Positions 55,300 to 64,000 are shown, numbered from the stretch's first letter. The stretch: DNA of 64,000 nucleotides from Aquibium sp. ELW1220 (GCF_030398385.1 NZ_JAOAOQ010000001.1:258441-322440), one strand, 5' to 3'. The notes: a model not told the origin generated them from the letters alone. Translations and numbers: made by a program.

Positions 55300-56817
55300 A
55301 TGGTCGACGGACGTACAATCATCGGATGCAGCGACGCCGTGGCGGAAAGCCCGGCGGCCGGGCGCGGCGCCGGCCGGCGCCCGCTCCACGTCCTGGTCCG
55401 CCGGGTTCTGCTGGCCGGCGCGTCGGCTGCGGCACTCGTCTCCGCCGGCCCATCGGTTCCGGCCCGCGCGCAGCAGGGGCAGGGCTCGCTCGACGTCCGA
55501 TGCGGCGTCGGCACCGCCGGTGGCACGGTCTCCATTTCGCTTGGCGAAGGCAATGCCATGGCGGCGGCGATCGCCAGGACCGCCGACGGCAAGCTCGTCG
55601 TGGTCGGAAACCACGATGCCGGCGGCTCGCAGCACGTCGTCGTTTTCCGCTACGGGCCCGACGGCACGCTCGACGGCGCCTTCGGGGCCGATGGCGGCGC
55701 GGACGGCACGCCCGACGGCGTGGTCGACGTCTCGCTGGGCGCTGGCGACGACGTCGCTACGGCCGTCGCTGTGCAACCGGACGGCAAGATCCTGGTCGCC
55801 GGTCATCACGTCGAACGCGCCAGCAGCGACATCTTTCTCCTACGGCTCGATGCCGCGGGCGCGCCGGACGCCGGTTTCGGCACGGCGGGTGACGGATTGC
55901 CGGACGGCGTCTTCATTGTCTCGCTGGGTGATGGCGACGACGTATTGCGCGGCGTGGTCGCAGCGGCCGACGGCACGATCGTGGTCGCCGGCGACAGCAT
56001 GCGGGGCGAGAACGCCGATATCGTCGTCGCCCGCTTCGCCCCCGACGGCACACCCGACGCAAGCTTCGGTGCTAACGGCGGCGCCAAAGGCAAAAGCATG
56101 CCGGACGGCTTCGTCTCCATCGATCTGGCTGCCGGCGACGATCGCGCCGACGCGCTGGCGCTCGCCCCCGATGGCTCCATCCTCGTCGCGGGTTCGCACG
56201 TCGCCGATGACGGCGCCGACATCGTCGTCGTCCGACTGACGGCGTCCGGCGTACTGGATGCGGGCTTCGGGAAGGCGCAGGACGGCATGCCCGACGGTGT
56301 CGTCGCCGTGTCGCCCGGCGACGGCGACTACACGGCCAGCGCCATCGCCATCGCTTCGGACGGAAAGATCGTCGTCGCCGGCACCTCTGTCGCCAGGGAC
56401 GGCAGCACCAACTTCGTCGTCGCGCGGCTGAATGCCGACGGCACCCCGGACGCGGGCTTAGGCGCCGGTGAAGGCCCGGGCGGCACGCCGGACGGGTTCG
56501 TCGCCACCTCGCTCGGCGACGGCGACGACGTGGCCACCGCGCTGGCGCTCCAGGCCGAGGGCGCCATCCTCGTCGGCGGCTATCACCAGGACGGCGACAG
56601 CACCAGCATGGCGGTGGCCCGCTACACGGCGAGCGGGACGCTCGACGCCGCCTTCGGCGGGGCCAGGAGCGTCCTCAACGTCTCGCTCGGCGACGGCGAC
56701 GACAAGGCGAACGGCATGGTGCTCGACGGCGACGGGCTGCTCGTGCTTGCCGGTTCGACCACTGCCCACGCCGGCGGCCGCTCGGACATCGCGCTTGTGC
56801 GGCTGCCGCTCGACTGA
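55300..56817 (+). CDS. Exported delta-60 repeat protein, predicted seven-bladed propeller
   Basis: 505 residues. A long N-terminal signal region (LVRRVLLAGASAAALVSAG..ARAQQ) suggests export. The rest has seven repeats of roughly 60-65 residues, each with a DGKLVVVGNH/DGKILVAGHH-like strand and, in the first six, ending DGTLDGAFG-like. Between repeats an acidic motif SLGDGDDVATA recurs and may bind calcium. These are TIGR02608 delta-60 repeats. Function unknown; it could bind a ligand at the surface. The ATG at 55300 is used; an open frame further upstream overlaps the XRE gene. Confidence 0.82.
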   Translation: MVDGRTIIGCSDAVAESPAAGRGAGRRPLHVLVRRVLLAGASAAALVSAGPSVPARAQQGQGSLDVRCGVGTAGGTVSISLGEGNAMAAAIARTADGKLVVVGNHDAGGSQHVVVFRYGPDGTLDGAFGADGGADGTPDGVVDVSLGAGDDVATAVAVQPDGKILVAGHHVERASSDIFLLRLDAAGAPDAGFGTAGDGLPDGVFIVSLGDGDDVLRGVVAAADGTIVVAGDSMRGENADIVVARFAPDGTPDASFGANGGAKGKSMPDGFVSIDLAAGDDRADALALAPDGSILVAGSHVADDGADIVVVRLTASGVLDAGFGKAQDGMPDGVVAVSPGDGDYTASAIAIASDGKIVVAGTSVARDGSTNFVVARLNADGTPDAGLGAGEGPGGTPDGFVATSLGDGDDVATALALQAEGAILVGGYHQDGDSTSMAVARYTASGTLDAAFGGARSVLNVSLGDGDDKANGMVLDGDGLLVLAGSTTAHAGGRSDIALVRLPLD

Positions 56818-57190
56818 GCACCGTCCGGGCCGCCGGCGGCACCTGAGGCGGCAATGTCCACCCGGGGGTGATGAAGGCGTCATCGCTGCAGCGGCGGAAC
56901 AGGCCGGGTTGCGACGGTCTGCGGCCTTGCCGATCCCGCCGCCGCCCCGACCGTCGCCGAAGGCGGGCCGTTTCCGTTCGCCGGCTCATGACGCAGACCG
57001 CGGCGAAAACCTAACATCCGGTTATCTCCCACCGCATGTTTGGTATTTGCGTTATGGCCGGGAACCTGCAATTTCTGCCCTTCCGGTTTGGAGGGACCGG
57101 GGCTCGCCCCCGCTGTCGGCGGTGCGGCCGCCCTTCCATGCCGGTTCTGGTCGAAATGGCGGCACCAGGTGCCGCAAAGGGAGGATTTTC
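56818..57190 (+). other. Intergenic region before tctC
   Basis: 373 bases with no gene. A sigma-54-like TGGC-N8-TGCA occurs at 57055-57070 with GG and GC 10 bases apart, but only eight positions are specified and chance matches are expected. No clear terminator is seen for the delta-60 gene. Confidence 0.35.
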
Positions 57191-58186
57191 ATGTTTCGCA
57201 AGTTGATCGGGGCGGCGTCCGCCCTCGTGATGATGACGGCGGTTTCGGCCGCGCAGCAGTTTCCCGAGCGCGAACTGCTCGGTGTCGTGATGTGGGGCGC
57301 CGGCGGCGCGACCGACGTGGTGGCCCGCGCGGTCAACCCGGCTGCCGAGGCAGCGCTCGGCAAGTCGATCGTGGTGCTCAACAAGTCCGGCGGCGCCGGC
57401 GCCATCTCGACAGCCTACGTCAATGCCGCGCCGTCCGACGGCTACACCTTCCTCTACGGCGCCGAGAACCCGCAGCTGCACCCGATCATGGGCGTGTCGA
57501 AGCTCGACTACGGCTCGTTCTACCCGGTCAACATCCTCGGCCGCGGCGTCGCGGTCGTGGTCGTCCCGGCGGACTCCAAGTACAAGACGATGGAAGAGCT
57601 GCTGGCCGACATCAAGGCCAATCCCGGCCAGGTGAAGATGGGCTCCACCGGCCCCGGCGGCCTGCCGAGCACGGTCAGCGCGCTGATCAAGAACGCGGCC
57701 GACTTCGAGGTCACCGCGATCCCGTTCGACGGCGAAGGCCCCGGCCTCACCGCCATGCTCGGCGGCGAGGTCGACTTCATGCCGACCGGCATCTCGGCCG
57801 CGGCCGAGAACATCAAGGCCGGCAAGATGCGCGCGCTCGCCGTGGTCAACGCGGAGGCGGTCGCCTCCCTGCCCGACGTGCCCGCGATCACGACGGCGGT
57901 TCCGGACATGGCGAAGTTCCTGCCCTGGGGGCCGTTCTATGGCGTCTTCGTCAAGGCCGACACGCCTGACGACGTGAAGGCCAAGCTCGTCGACGCGTTC
58001 AAGACCGCCGCGACGAGCGAGGAGTTCACCACGCTGATGGCCAACCGCGGCAACATCGTCATGAACATCTCCGGCGACGAAGCCGCCGACTTCCTGAAGA
58101 AGTGGCAGCAGGTCACCGCCTGGGCGCTGCAGGACACCGGCGCTGCCAAGGTGAACCCCGAGGAACTCGGCATCGCGCGGCCCTGA
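57191..58186 (+). CDS. tctC: Tripartite tricarboxylate transporter substrate-binding protein TctC
   Basis: 331 residues. Signal peptide (KLIGAASALVMMTAVSAAQQ) then the Bug/TctC fold with WGAGGATDVVARAVNPAAE, VLNKSGGAGAISTAYV and VKMGSTGPGGLPSTV. It delivers an organic acid to TctBA. Substrate is not shown by sequence, but co-location with aroE-quiC suggests a shikimate, quinate or dehydroshikimate-like acid. GGGAGG precedes the start. First gene of the operon. Confidence 0.92.
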   Translation: MFRKLIGAASALVMMTAVSAAQQFPERELLGVVMWGAGGATDVVARAVNPAAEAALGKSIVVLNKSGGAGAISTAYVNAAPSDGYTFLYGAENPQLHPIMGVSKLDYGSFYPVNILGRGVAVVVVPADSKYKTMEELLADIKANPGQVKMGSTGPGGLPSTVSALIKNAADFEVTAIPFDGEGPGLTAMLGGEVDFMPTGISAAAENIKAGKMRALAVVNAEAVASLPDVPAITTAVPDMAKFLPWGPFYGVFVKADTPDDVKAKLVDAFKTAATSEEFTTLMANRGNIVMNISGDEAADFLKKWQQVTAWALQDTGAAKVNPEELGIARP

Positions 58187-58245
58187 ACCCACCCGTCGGC
58201 CCGGGTGCTGAGCCCGGGCCGATCCACCTGCCGGAGGACAGATCC

Positions 58246-58737
58246 ATGTCGACCCAACCCGGCCGAAAGCCCGGCGAGCTGGTCTTTGCCCTGTTGTGCT
58301 GCGTTTTCGGTGTCGTCGCGTTCCAGCAGGCCTATGGCATTTCCGGCTTCGGCGGCCTGACGACGCCCGGCGTGTTCCCGATGCTGGCGACCGGCACGAT
58401 GGTCGTCGCGGGGCTGTTCATCGTCGCCGGCGCGGCGCGGCGCGGCCGCGAACGCTCCGGCGAGAGCACGCCGATCCGCTTCATGCGCGAGGTGCTGCCA
58501 CTGCGCCACTGCATCATGATCGCGCTGATGCTGGCCTATCTCGTGCTCCTGCCGCAGCTCGGCTTCGTGGTCAGCTCGGCCCTCTTCCTTTTAGCCACGT
58601 TCCAGTATCTGTGGCGGCGCAATCCGCTCCTGACGCTGCTGCTGGCCGGCCTGTCGCTCGGTGCCATCTACGTCGTCTTCCGCATCGTATTCCAGGTCGT
58701 GCTCCCGCAGGGCATCATCCTCGGCTGGACGATCTGA
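58246..58737 (+). CDS. tctB: Tripartite tricarboxylate transporter small membrane subunit TctB
   Basis: 163 residues with four hydrophobic segments (LVFALLCCVFGVVAFQQAYG, FPMLATGTMVVAGLFIVAGA, IMIALMLAYLVLLPQLGFV, LLTLLLAGLSLGAIYVVF). GGAGG at nine bases before the ATG. It sits between tctC and tctA, as the family always does, and its stop is one base before the tctA start. Confidence 0.9.
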   Translation: MSTQPGRKPGELVFALLCCVFGVVAFQQAYGISGFGGLTTPGVFPMLATGTMVVAGLFIVAGAARRGRERSGESTPIRFMREVLPLRHCIMIALMLAYLVLLPQLGFVVSSALFLLATFQYLWRRNPLLTLLLAGLSLGAIYVVFRIVFQVVLPQGIILGWTI

Positions 58738-58738
58738 C

Positions 58739-60247
58739 ATGGTCGAGGCTCTCGGTAATTTCGCGATCGTCTGGCTCGATCCCTGGCTCCTCTTCCTGAC
58801 GGCGGCCGGCACGATGGCCGGCATCTACATCGGCGCCATCCCCGGCCTCTCGGTCACGATGGCCACGTCGATCCTGATCTCCTTCACCTTCAAATGGCCG
58901 GTCAACGACGCGCTGGCGCTGATTGCCGGCGTCTTCATGGGCGGTGTCTATGGCGGGTCGCGCACGGCGATCCTGCTCAACATCCCCGGCGCGCCGAGCG
59001 CGATTGCCACCGCCATCGAGGGCTATCCGATGGCGCGGCGCGGCGAGGCGGGCGAGGCGATCGGCCTGACCACCGTGATGTCGGTGTTCGGCGGCTTCAT
59101 CGGTATCCTCGCGCTCGCCCTGTTCGCGCCGGTCATCTCTGATTTCGCGATCCTGTTCCAGTCGCGCGACTACCTGCTGCTCGGATTGATCGGCATCCTG
59201 CTCGTCGGCACCCTGTCGGGCGAGAGTTTCGCCAAGGGCGCCTTCGCGGGCGCGCTCGGCGTCCTCATCGGCATGGTCGGGCTCGACCCGATGACGGCGG
59301 AGGGGCGCTTCACCTTCGACACCATCACGCTGATGGGCGGCATTCCCTATGTCGCGGCGATGATCGGCTTCTTCGGCGTCGCCGAGGCGCTGGTGCAACT
59401 CCACAATCTCGGCCTGCCGGTGGTGAAGCAGAAGATCGACCGCATCATCCCGCGCCTGTCGGACGTCAGGAAGCACTTCTGGCTCGCCATGCGCGCGTCG
59501 GGCATCGGCACGGTGATCGGCGCGCTGCCCGGCACCGGCGGCGACATCGCGGCACTGCTCGCCTACGACCACGCCAAGCGCTCGACGAAGAACCCGGAGG
59601 TGCCGTTCGGCGAGGGCGCCAAGGAAGGGCTGGTCGCGCCGGAGGCCGCCAACAACGCCGCGGTCGGGGGCGCGTTCATCCCGATGCTGACGCTCGGCAT
59701 CCCGGGCGACGCGGTCACCGCGGTCATCATCGGCGCCCTGTTCATCCACGGGCTGAAGCCCGGACCGCTGCTGCTGGTCGAGACGCCGCATCTGTTCTGG
59801 TTCGTCGTCGGCAGCCTGACGCTCGCCAACGTCTTTCTGCTGATCTTCGGCCTGACCGGCATCAAGGTCTTCACCAAGATCGTCGAGTGCCCGCGCGCGA
59901 TCCTGCTGCCGCTGATCATCGTGCTCTCGGCTGTGGGCACCTATGCGATCCAGAACAACCCGGTGGACATCTACTGGATGCTGCTGTTCGGCGTCGTCGG
60001 CTATTTCATGAAGGTCTACGGCTTCCAGGTCGGACCGGTCATCCTCGGCGTGATCCTCGGTCCGATGATGGACGCCAACTACCGGCGGGCCATGCTAGGG
60101 GCGCGCGGCGACGTCGGCACCTTCCTGTGGGACTTCGTCTCGCATCCGATCTCGCTCGTCCTGTCGCTGGCCTTCGTGGCGATGCTCCTGTCGCAGACGC
60201 CGCTCTGGCGGCTCGTTACCTCGCGTCGGCGCGGGCCGGCGGCGTGA
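58739..60247 (+). CDS. tctA: Tripartite tricarboxylate transporter large membrane subunit TctA
   Basis: 502 residues, about a dozen membrane segments. The two TctA glycine-rich motifs are visible: MAGIYIGAIPGLSVTMATSIL with GVYGGSRTAILLNIPGAPSA, and later GALPGTGGDIAALLAYDHAKR with GIPGDAVTAVIIGALFIHGL. It forms the sodium- or proton-coupled import channel with TctB. Translationally close to tctB and followed by aroE after 19 bases. Confidence 0.94.
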   Translation: MVEALGNFAIVWLDPWLLFLTAAGTMAGIYIGAIPGLSVTMATSILISFTFKWPVNDALALIAGVFMGGVYGGSRTAILLNIPGAPSAIATAIEGYPMARRGEAGEAIGLTTVMSVFGGFIGILALALFAPVISDFAILFQSRDYLLLGLIGILLVGTLSGESFAKGAFAGALGVLIGMVGLDPMTAEGRFTFDTITLMGGIPYVAAMIGFFGVAEALVQLHNLGLPVVKQKIDRIIPRLSDVRKHFWLAMRASGIGTVIGALPGTGGDIAALLAYDHAKRSTKNPEVPFGEGAKEGLVAPEAANNAAVGGAFIPMLTLGIPGDAVTAVIIGALFIHGLKPGPLLLVETPHLFWFVVGSLTLANVFLLIFGLTGIKVFTKIVECPRAILLPLIIVLSAVGTYAIQNNPVDIYWMLLFGVVGYFMKVYGFQVGPVILGVILGPMMDANYRRAMLGARGDVGTFLWDFVSHPISLVLSLAFVAMLLSQTPLWRLVTSRRRGPAA

Positions 60248-60266
60248 CCTCGGCCGGAGGCGATCG

Positions 60267-61115
60267 ATGACACCGGAGCGCAGCATGCGGATCACCGGCA
60301 CGACGCGGTGCTACCCGATCCTCGGCCATCCCATCGCGCAGGTCCGCACGGTGCCGGCGATCAACGCCTATTTCGCCGCGCAGGAGATCGACGCGGTGAT
60401 GGTGCCGATGGAGATCCCGCCCGGCGGGATCGAGGCGCTGCTGGCGCTGATGCGAAGCTGGAGCAATTGCGGCGGTGCTTCCGTGACGGTGCCGCACAAG
60501 CAGGCGGCCTTCCGGGCCTGCGACCGGCTCACGGACCGGGCGCGGCTGGTCGGTGCCGTCAACATCATCCGACGCGAGCCCGACGGCAGCCTCGTCGGCG
60601 ACATGACCGATGGCCTCGCCTTCGTCGAGGCCATGGGGCGCAACGGCATCGCGGTCTCGGGGCGTACCCTTCTCGTCGCCGGGGCGGCGGGCGGTGCGGG
60701 CAGTGCCATCGCCCAGGCGCTGTGCGGGGCGGGTGCCGCGCGACTCTGCCTGGTCGACCCCTCGCGCGAGCGGCTGGGCTTGCTGGCCGGGCGGCTTGCG
60801 GCGGATTTCCCAGGCTGCAGGATCGACGAAGGCTGGCCGGATGACGCGCGTGTCGACGTCGCCGTCAACGCCTCGCCGGTCGGCATGCGCCGCGACGATC
60901 CGCTGCCGATCGACCTCGACCGTCTTTCGCCCGGGGCAGCCGTCTGCGACGTGATCACCAAGCCGGTGATGACGCCGCTGCTGGTCGAGGCCGCGCGCCG
61001 CGGCCATCCGATCCAGGACGGGAACGAAATGGCCGACGTCCAGCTTCCGTTCCAGATGCGGCATCTCGGCCTTTGGGCGGACGAAGCCCTTGCGCCGGAA
61101 GGAGACCCGACATGA
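60267..61115 (+). CDS. aroE: Shikimate/quinate dehydrogenase (AroE family, likely catabolic)
   Basis: 282 residues. N-terminal substrate domain with YPILGHPIAQVRTVPAINAYF and the catalytic-type VTVPHKQAAFRACD; Rossmann domain with LLVAGAAGGAGSAIAQALCG. NASPVGM is the family C-motif. The gene is fused into the tct-quiC operon and overlaps quiC by four bases, so a role in breaking down quinate/shikimate rather than making chorismate is likely. The start may be 60267 (GGAGG upstream) or 60285. Confidence 0.88.
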   Translation: MTPERSMRITGTTRCYPILGHPIAQVRTVPAINAYFAAQEIDAVMVPMEIPPGGIEALLALMRSWSNCGGASVTVPHKQAAFRACDRLTDRARLVGAVNIIRREPDGSLVGDMTDGLAFVEAMGRNGIAVSGRTLLVAGAAGGAGSAIAQALCGAGAARLCLVDPSRERLGLLAGRLAADFPGCRIDEGWPDDARVDVAVNASPVGMRRDDPLPIDLDRLSPGAAVCDVITKPVMTPLLVEAARRGHPIQDGNEMADVQLPFQMRHLGLWADEALAPEGDPT

Positions 61116-63004
61116 AGACCTCCATCGCCACGGTCTCGATCAGCGGCGACCTGCGCGAGAAGCTCGCCGCCATCGCCGCGGCCGGCTTCGACGGCGTCGA
61201 GATCTTCGAGAACGATTTCCTCGCCTTCGACGGCTCGCCGGCCGATGTCGGCCGCATGGTGCGCGACCATGGGCTGGAGATCACGCTGTTCCAGCCGTTC
61301 CGCGATTTCGAAGGCATGCCCGAGCCGCAGCGCGGACGCAGCTTCGACCGGGCCGAGCGCAAGTTCGACCTGATGGCCGAGCTCGGCACCGACCTGATGC
61401 TCGTCTGCTCCAATGTCTCGCCGCTTGCGCTCGGCGGCATCGACCGGGCGGCGGCCGATTTCCGCGAACTCGGCGAGCGGGCGGCGAAGCGGGGCCTGCG
61501 CGTCGGCTACGAGGCGCTGGCCTGGGGACGCCACGTCTCCGACCATCGCGACGCCTGGGAGATCGTGCGCCGCGCCGACCACAAGAACATCGGCCTGATC
61601 CTCGATTCCTTCCACACGCTCGCCCGCCGGATCGATCCGAACTCGATCCGATCGATCCCGGGCGACCGCATCTTCATCGTCCAGCTGGCCGACGCGCCGC
61701 AGATCGAGATGGACCTGCTCTACTGGAGCCGCCATTTCCGCAACATGCCGGGCGAGGGCGACCTGCCCGTCACCGATTTCATGCGCGCGGTGGCCGCCAC
61801 CGGCTATGGCGGCACGCTGTCGCTCGAGGTCTTCAACGACCAGTTCCGCGGCGGCTCGCCGCGCTCGATCGCCATCGACGGCCGCCGCTCGCTGGTCGCG
61901 CTGATGGACCAGGTGCGGCGGCTGGAACCGGACGTGGCGATCGAGACGCCCGACATGCCCGACCGGATCGCCGCCGCGGGGATCGAGTTCGTCGAGTTCG
62001 CCGCCGATGTCGACGAGGCGGAGCGCCTGGACAGGCTGTTCTCCGCGCTCGGCTTCCGCGTCGCCGGCAGGCACAGGACCAAGGCGGTGACGCTCTATCG
62101 GCAAGGCGGCATCAACCTCGTGGTCAACACCGAGCGGGAGGGTTTCGCGCATTCCTCCGTCCTGGTGCGCGGCACCTCGGCCTATGCCGTCGGCATCCGG
62201 GTCGACGACGCCCGCGCGACCGTGGCGCGGGCCCGGGCGCTCGGCGCCGAGATCTTCGAGCAGGCGCCGGCACCGGGCGGCCTGGCCATCCCGGCCATCC
62301 ACGGCCTTGGCGGCGGCATCCTCTACTTCATCGACGGAACGTCCGATCTCGCCCGCGTCTGGGAGATCGAGTTCGAGCCGGTCGCGGGCGAACCGCCCGC
62401 CGTCGAGGTGGGACTGACGCGCGTCGACCATGTCGCGCAGACGATGGACTACGAGGAGATGCTGAGCTGGGGGCTGTTCTACACCTCGATCTTCCGGATG
62501 AAGAAGACGCCGATGGTCGATATCGTCGACCCGGCCGGGCTGGTGCGCAGCCAGGCCATCGGCAATGCCGAGGGCAGCCTCCGGCTGACGCTGAACGGCG
62601 CGGAGAACCGCCGCACGCTGGCCGGCCACTTCATCGCCGAGACCTTCGGCTCGGCAATCCAGCACATCGCCTTCGCCACAGGCGACATCTTCGCCGCGGC
62701 AGCTGCGCTCAAGGCGAACGGGCTCGAGCCGCTGGCGATCTCGCAGAACTACTACGACGACCTCGAAGCGCGGTTCGGCCTCGATCCCGACTTCGCCGAC
62801 CGGCTACGCGACGAGAACATCCTCTACGACCGCGACGATTCAGGCGAGTATTTCCAGATCTACAGCCCGGTGGTCGGCGAGGGGTTCTTCTTCGAGGTGG
62901 TGGAGCGGCGCGGCGGCTATGACGGCTATGGCGGCCCCAACGCGCCCTTCCGCATCGCCGCCCAGAAGCGGCGCATGCGCCCGAAGGGAATGCCGAGGGG
63001 ATAA
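61112..63004 (+). CDS. quiC: 3-dehydroshikimate dehydratase QuiC, fused to HPPD-like domain
   Basis: 630 residues. Residues 1-285 form a sugar-isomerase-like TIM barrel (KTSIATVSISGDLREKLAAI, GYEALAWG, GLILDSFHTLARR, LSLEVFND supplying metal ligands) that dehydrates 3-dehydroshikimate to protocatechuate. Residues about 290-600 are an HPPD/glyoxalase-like region (VEVGLTRVDHVAQTMDYEEM, GSAIQHIAFATGDIF, GEGFFFEVVERRGGYDGYGG). This fusion is the QuiC1 type found in Pseudomonas and rhizobia. Its C-terminal domain lacks a proven reaction. Last gene of the operon. Confidence 0.93.
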   Translation: MKTSIATVSISGDLREKLAAIAAAGFDGVEIFENDFLAFDGSPADVGRMVRDHGLEITLFQPFRDFEGMPEPQRGRSFDRAERKFDLMAELGTDLMLVCSNVSPLALGGIDRAAADFRELGERAAKRGLRVGYEALAWGRHVSDHRDAWEIVRRADHKNIGLILDSFHTLARRIDPNSIRSIPGDRIFIVQLADAPQIEMDLLYWSRHFRNMPGEGDLPVTDFMRAVAATGYGGTLSLEVFNDQFRGGSPRSIAIDGRRSLVALMDQVRRLEPDVAIETPDMPDRIAAAGIEFVEFAADVDEAERLDRLFSALGFRVAGRHRTKAVTLYRQGGINLVVNTEREGFAHSSVLVRGTSAYAVGIRVDDARATVARARALGAEIFEQAPAPGGLAIPAIHGLGGGILYFIDGTSDLARVWEIEFEPVAGEPPAVEVGLTRVDHVAQTMDYEEMLSWGLFYTSIFRMKKTPMVDIVDPAGLVRSQAIGNAEGSLRLTLNGAENRRTLAGHFIAETFGSAIQHIAFATGDIFAAAAALKANGLEPLAISQNYYDDLEARFGLDPDFADRLRDENILYDRDDSGEYFQIYSPVVGEGFFFEVVERRGGYDGYGGPNAPFRIAAQKRRMRPKGMPRG

Positions 63005-63026
63005 CCCCGCCCGGGGGCGGCCATCG

Positions 63027-63773
63027 TCAGTTGAGCCCGCCGTCGGCGATGATGGTGCGGCCCGTGACCCAGCCGGCGTCGGCCGAGGCAAGGAAGGTCA
63101 CGACGCCTGCGATGTCGTCTGGCTGGCCGATGCGGCGCAGCGGCGTGGCGGCGAGGATCTGCTCGCCGCGCTCGCGCAGGATGTCTGCGGTCATGTCGGT
63201 CTCGATGACGCCGGGCGCCACCGCGTTGACGGTGATGCCGCGCGGGCCGAGTTCGCGGGCAAAGCCATGCACCAGCGTCACGACCGCGGCCTTGGAGGCC
63301 GAGTAGACCGAACTCGTCGGGATCGGGTTGAAGGCCAGCCGCGAGGCGAAATGGACGATGCGCCCGCCGGGCGAAGGCAGCAGCGGCGCGGCGGCCTGGG
63401 TGAGCATGATGGTGCCGAGCACGTTGGTGTCGAAGATCGCACGACAATGCGCCTCGTCGATCTCGGCCAGCGGCAGGTAGGGCCCGACGCCCGCGGCATT
63501 GACCAGCACGTCGAGCCGGCCAAAGGCGTCGTGTGCGCGGGTCACCATCGCCTGCGCCTGCGACGGCACGGCGACGTCGCCGGCCACCGCCACGGCGGTT
63601 CCGCCTGCCGCCACGATCTCCGCCGCCAGCGCCTCGGCGGCATCCCTGCCGGACCGGTAGCCGACCGCGACATGCGCGCCGAGGCTGCCGAAGCGGCGCG
63701 CGACGGCGGCGCCGATGCCGCGCGACCCGCCGGTGACGAGCACCGCCTTGCCCTCGAAGGACCGTTCGCTCAT
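63027..63773 (-). CDS. SDR-family NAD(P)-dependent oxidoreductase
   Basis: 248 residues of the classical SDR family: cofactor motif VTGGSRGIGAAVA, NAAGVGPY (NNAG-type), catalytic S and YxxxK (FASRLAFN..VYSASKAAVV), and C-terminal ADGGLN. The start MSERSFEGKA is used over an ATG 14 codons upstream. Convergent with quiC. The substrate is unknown. Confidence 0.9.
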   Translation of the reverse strand: MSERSFEGKAVLVTGGSRGIGAAVARRFGSLGAHVAVGYRSGRDAAEALAAEIVAAGGTAVAVAGDVAVPSQAQAMVTRAHDAFGRLDVLVNAAGVGPYLPLAEIDEAHCRAIFDTNVLGTIMLTQAAAPLLPSPGGRIVHFASRLAFNPIPTSSVYSASKAAVVTLVHGFARELGPRGITVNAVAPGVIETDMTADILRERGEQILAATPLRRIGQPDDIAGVVTFLASADAGWVTGRTIIADGGLN

Positions 63774-63792
63774 GGCAGGGCTCTCCCGTGTT

Positions 63793-64000
63793 TCATCGTG
63801 CGCCCGCCCAGGCATTGCCCGGGACGACGGCCAGCGGATCGGCGGTCTTGAGGCTGCGGTCGACAGGCTTTGCCGCAGCGGCCAGCACGCGCCGTTCCAG
63901 ATCGTCGAGATAGGCGGCGCGCCCGGCCGCGTCGACGCGCGGCGCGCCGTAGGCGACGAAGGGTGCTTCCACCTCGTAGCCCATGTATTCGAGCCCGAGA
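63793..64000 (-). CDS. C-terminal part of a flavodoxin-fold NAD(P)H oxidoreductase (5' end beyond window)
   Basis: The last 68 or so residues of a protein whose start lies right of the window: LGLEYMGYEVEAPFVAYGAPRV, then AYLDDLERRVLAA and the tail to WAGAR. The pattern of a small helix then a xPPFVAYGxPR segment fits the flavodoxin_2 (NQO1/KefF/YwrO-like) quinone reductases. Only the C-terminus is visible, so the call is tentative. It lies 19 bases upstream of the SDR start, likely one operon. Confidence 0.55.
   Translation of the reverse strand, partial: LGLEYMGYEVEAPFVAYGAPRVDAAGRAAYLDDLERRVLAAAAKPVDRSLKTADPLAVVPGNAWAGAR

Noticed and set aside
57055-57070. Sigma-54 promoter upstream of tctC
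   Set aside because: TGGC-N8-TGCA has the right GG/GC spacing, but only eight positions match and a chance hit in 64 kb is expected. No NtrC-type or other enhancer-binding protein gene is nearby.

Overview
The window is a high-GC chromosomal segment of an alphaproteobacterium, most likely order Hyphomicrobiales (Rhizobiales) and close to the Phyllobacteriaceae/Mesorhizobium group. The evidence is gene content and order: tsaB-rimI-plsC, miaB-phoH-ybeY-corC-lnt-xre-metK-trmB, and argH-lptM-lysA-TIGR02302 with tlpA divergent are arrangements typical of that order. MbfA with an Irr-type iron box, NasS/NasT nitrate sensing and an EcfG-like promoter fit too. I saw no phage, intact insertion sequence, CRISPR array, rRNA or tRNA gene. 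Only short palindromic repeats look mobile.

Region by region. 1-7340 (minus strand) is a nitrate assimilation block: nasT-nasS encode the nitrate-responsive antiterminator pair, followed by nrtA-nrtB-nrtD (nitrate ABC importer) and nirB (nitrite reductase, cut by the window edge). Between nasS and nrtA lies a sigma-54 type promoter whose predicted transcript begins in two small hairpins and then meets an intrinsic terminator, as expected for ANTAR (NasT) antitermination. 7494-13621 holds a BtuF-like protein, an MFS transporter and a TetR(CecR-like)-HlyD-ABC exporter operon. 13623-19355 holds a lone hydantoinase A, an ArsR regulator divergent from a DUF1127 gene, a stress ferritin-like YciF protein and the iron exporter mbfA.

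19920-38321 (plus strand) carries malate synthase G, then housekeeping genes for tRNA modification, ribosome maturation, lipoprotein acylation and SAM synthesis. Two tandem chemoreceptor genes and an extra NAD-dependent epimerase sit among them. 38361-44086 (minus) is the argH-lptM-lysA-TIGR02302 operon, divergent from tlpA. 45354-48601 holds a GNAT protein, two phasin-family proteins and a DUF445 membrane protein; short TGC-N3-GCA sites recur here and also upstream of nasT and nrtA. 49959-53503 (minus) is a copper-resistance operon (copA-cueR-39-residue membrane peptide-DUF411) with a clear CueR promoter. 53639-56817 holds a LysR regulator, an XRE regulator and a divergent exported seven-repeat delta-60 protein. 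57191-63004 (plus) is a catabolic operon: a tripartite tricarboxylate-type transporter (tctCBA) joined to a shikimate/quinate dehydrogenase and a QuiC-type 3-dehydroshikimate dehydratase. It suggests uptake of a quinate- or shikimate-like compound and its conversion to protocatechuate. An SDR and a truncated flavodoxin-fold oxidoreductase close the window.

The most informative signals lie in the regulatory DNA: the nitrate leader, the CueR and Irr operators, inverted repeats at the TetR and ArsR genes, the TGC-N3-GCA family, and a mobile-looking palindrome present as one perfect and one decayed copy plus two half copies. Most genes belong to known families. I found no complete system that is convincingly new; the delta-60/XRE pair and the shared TGC-N3-GCA sites are the least explained items.
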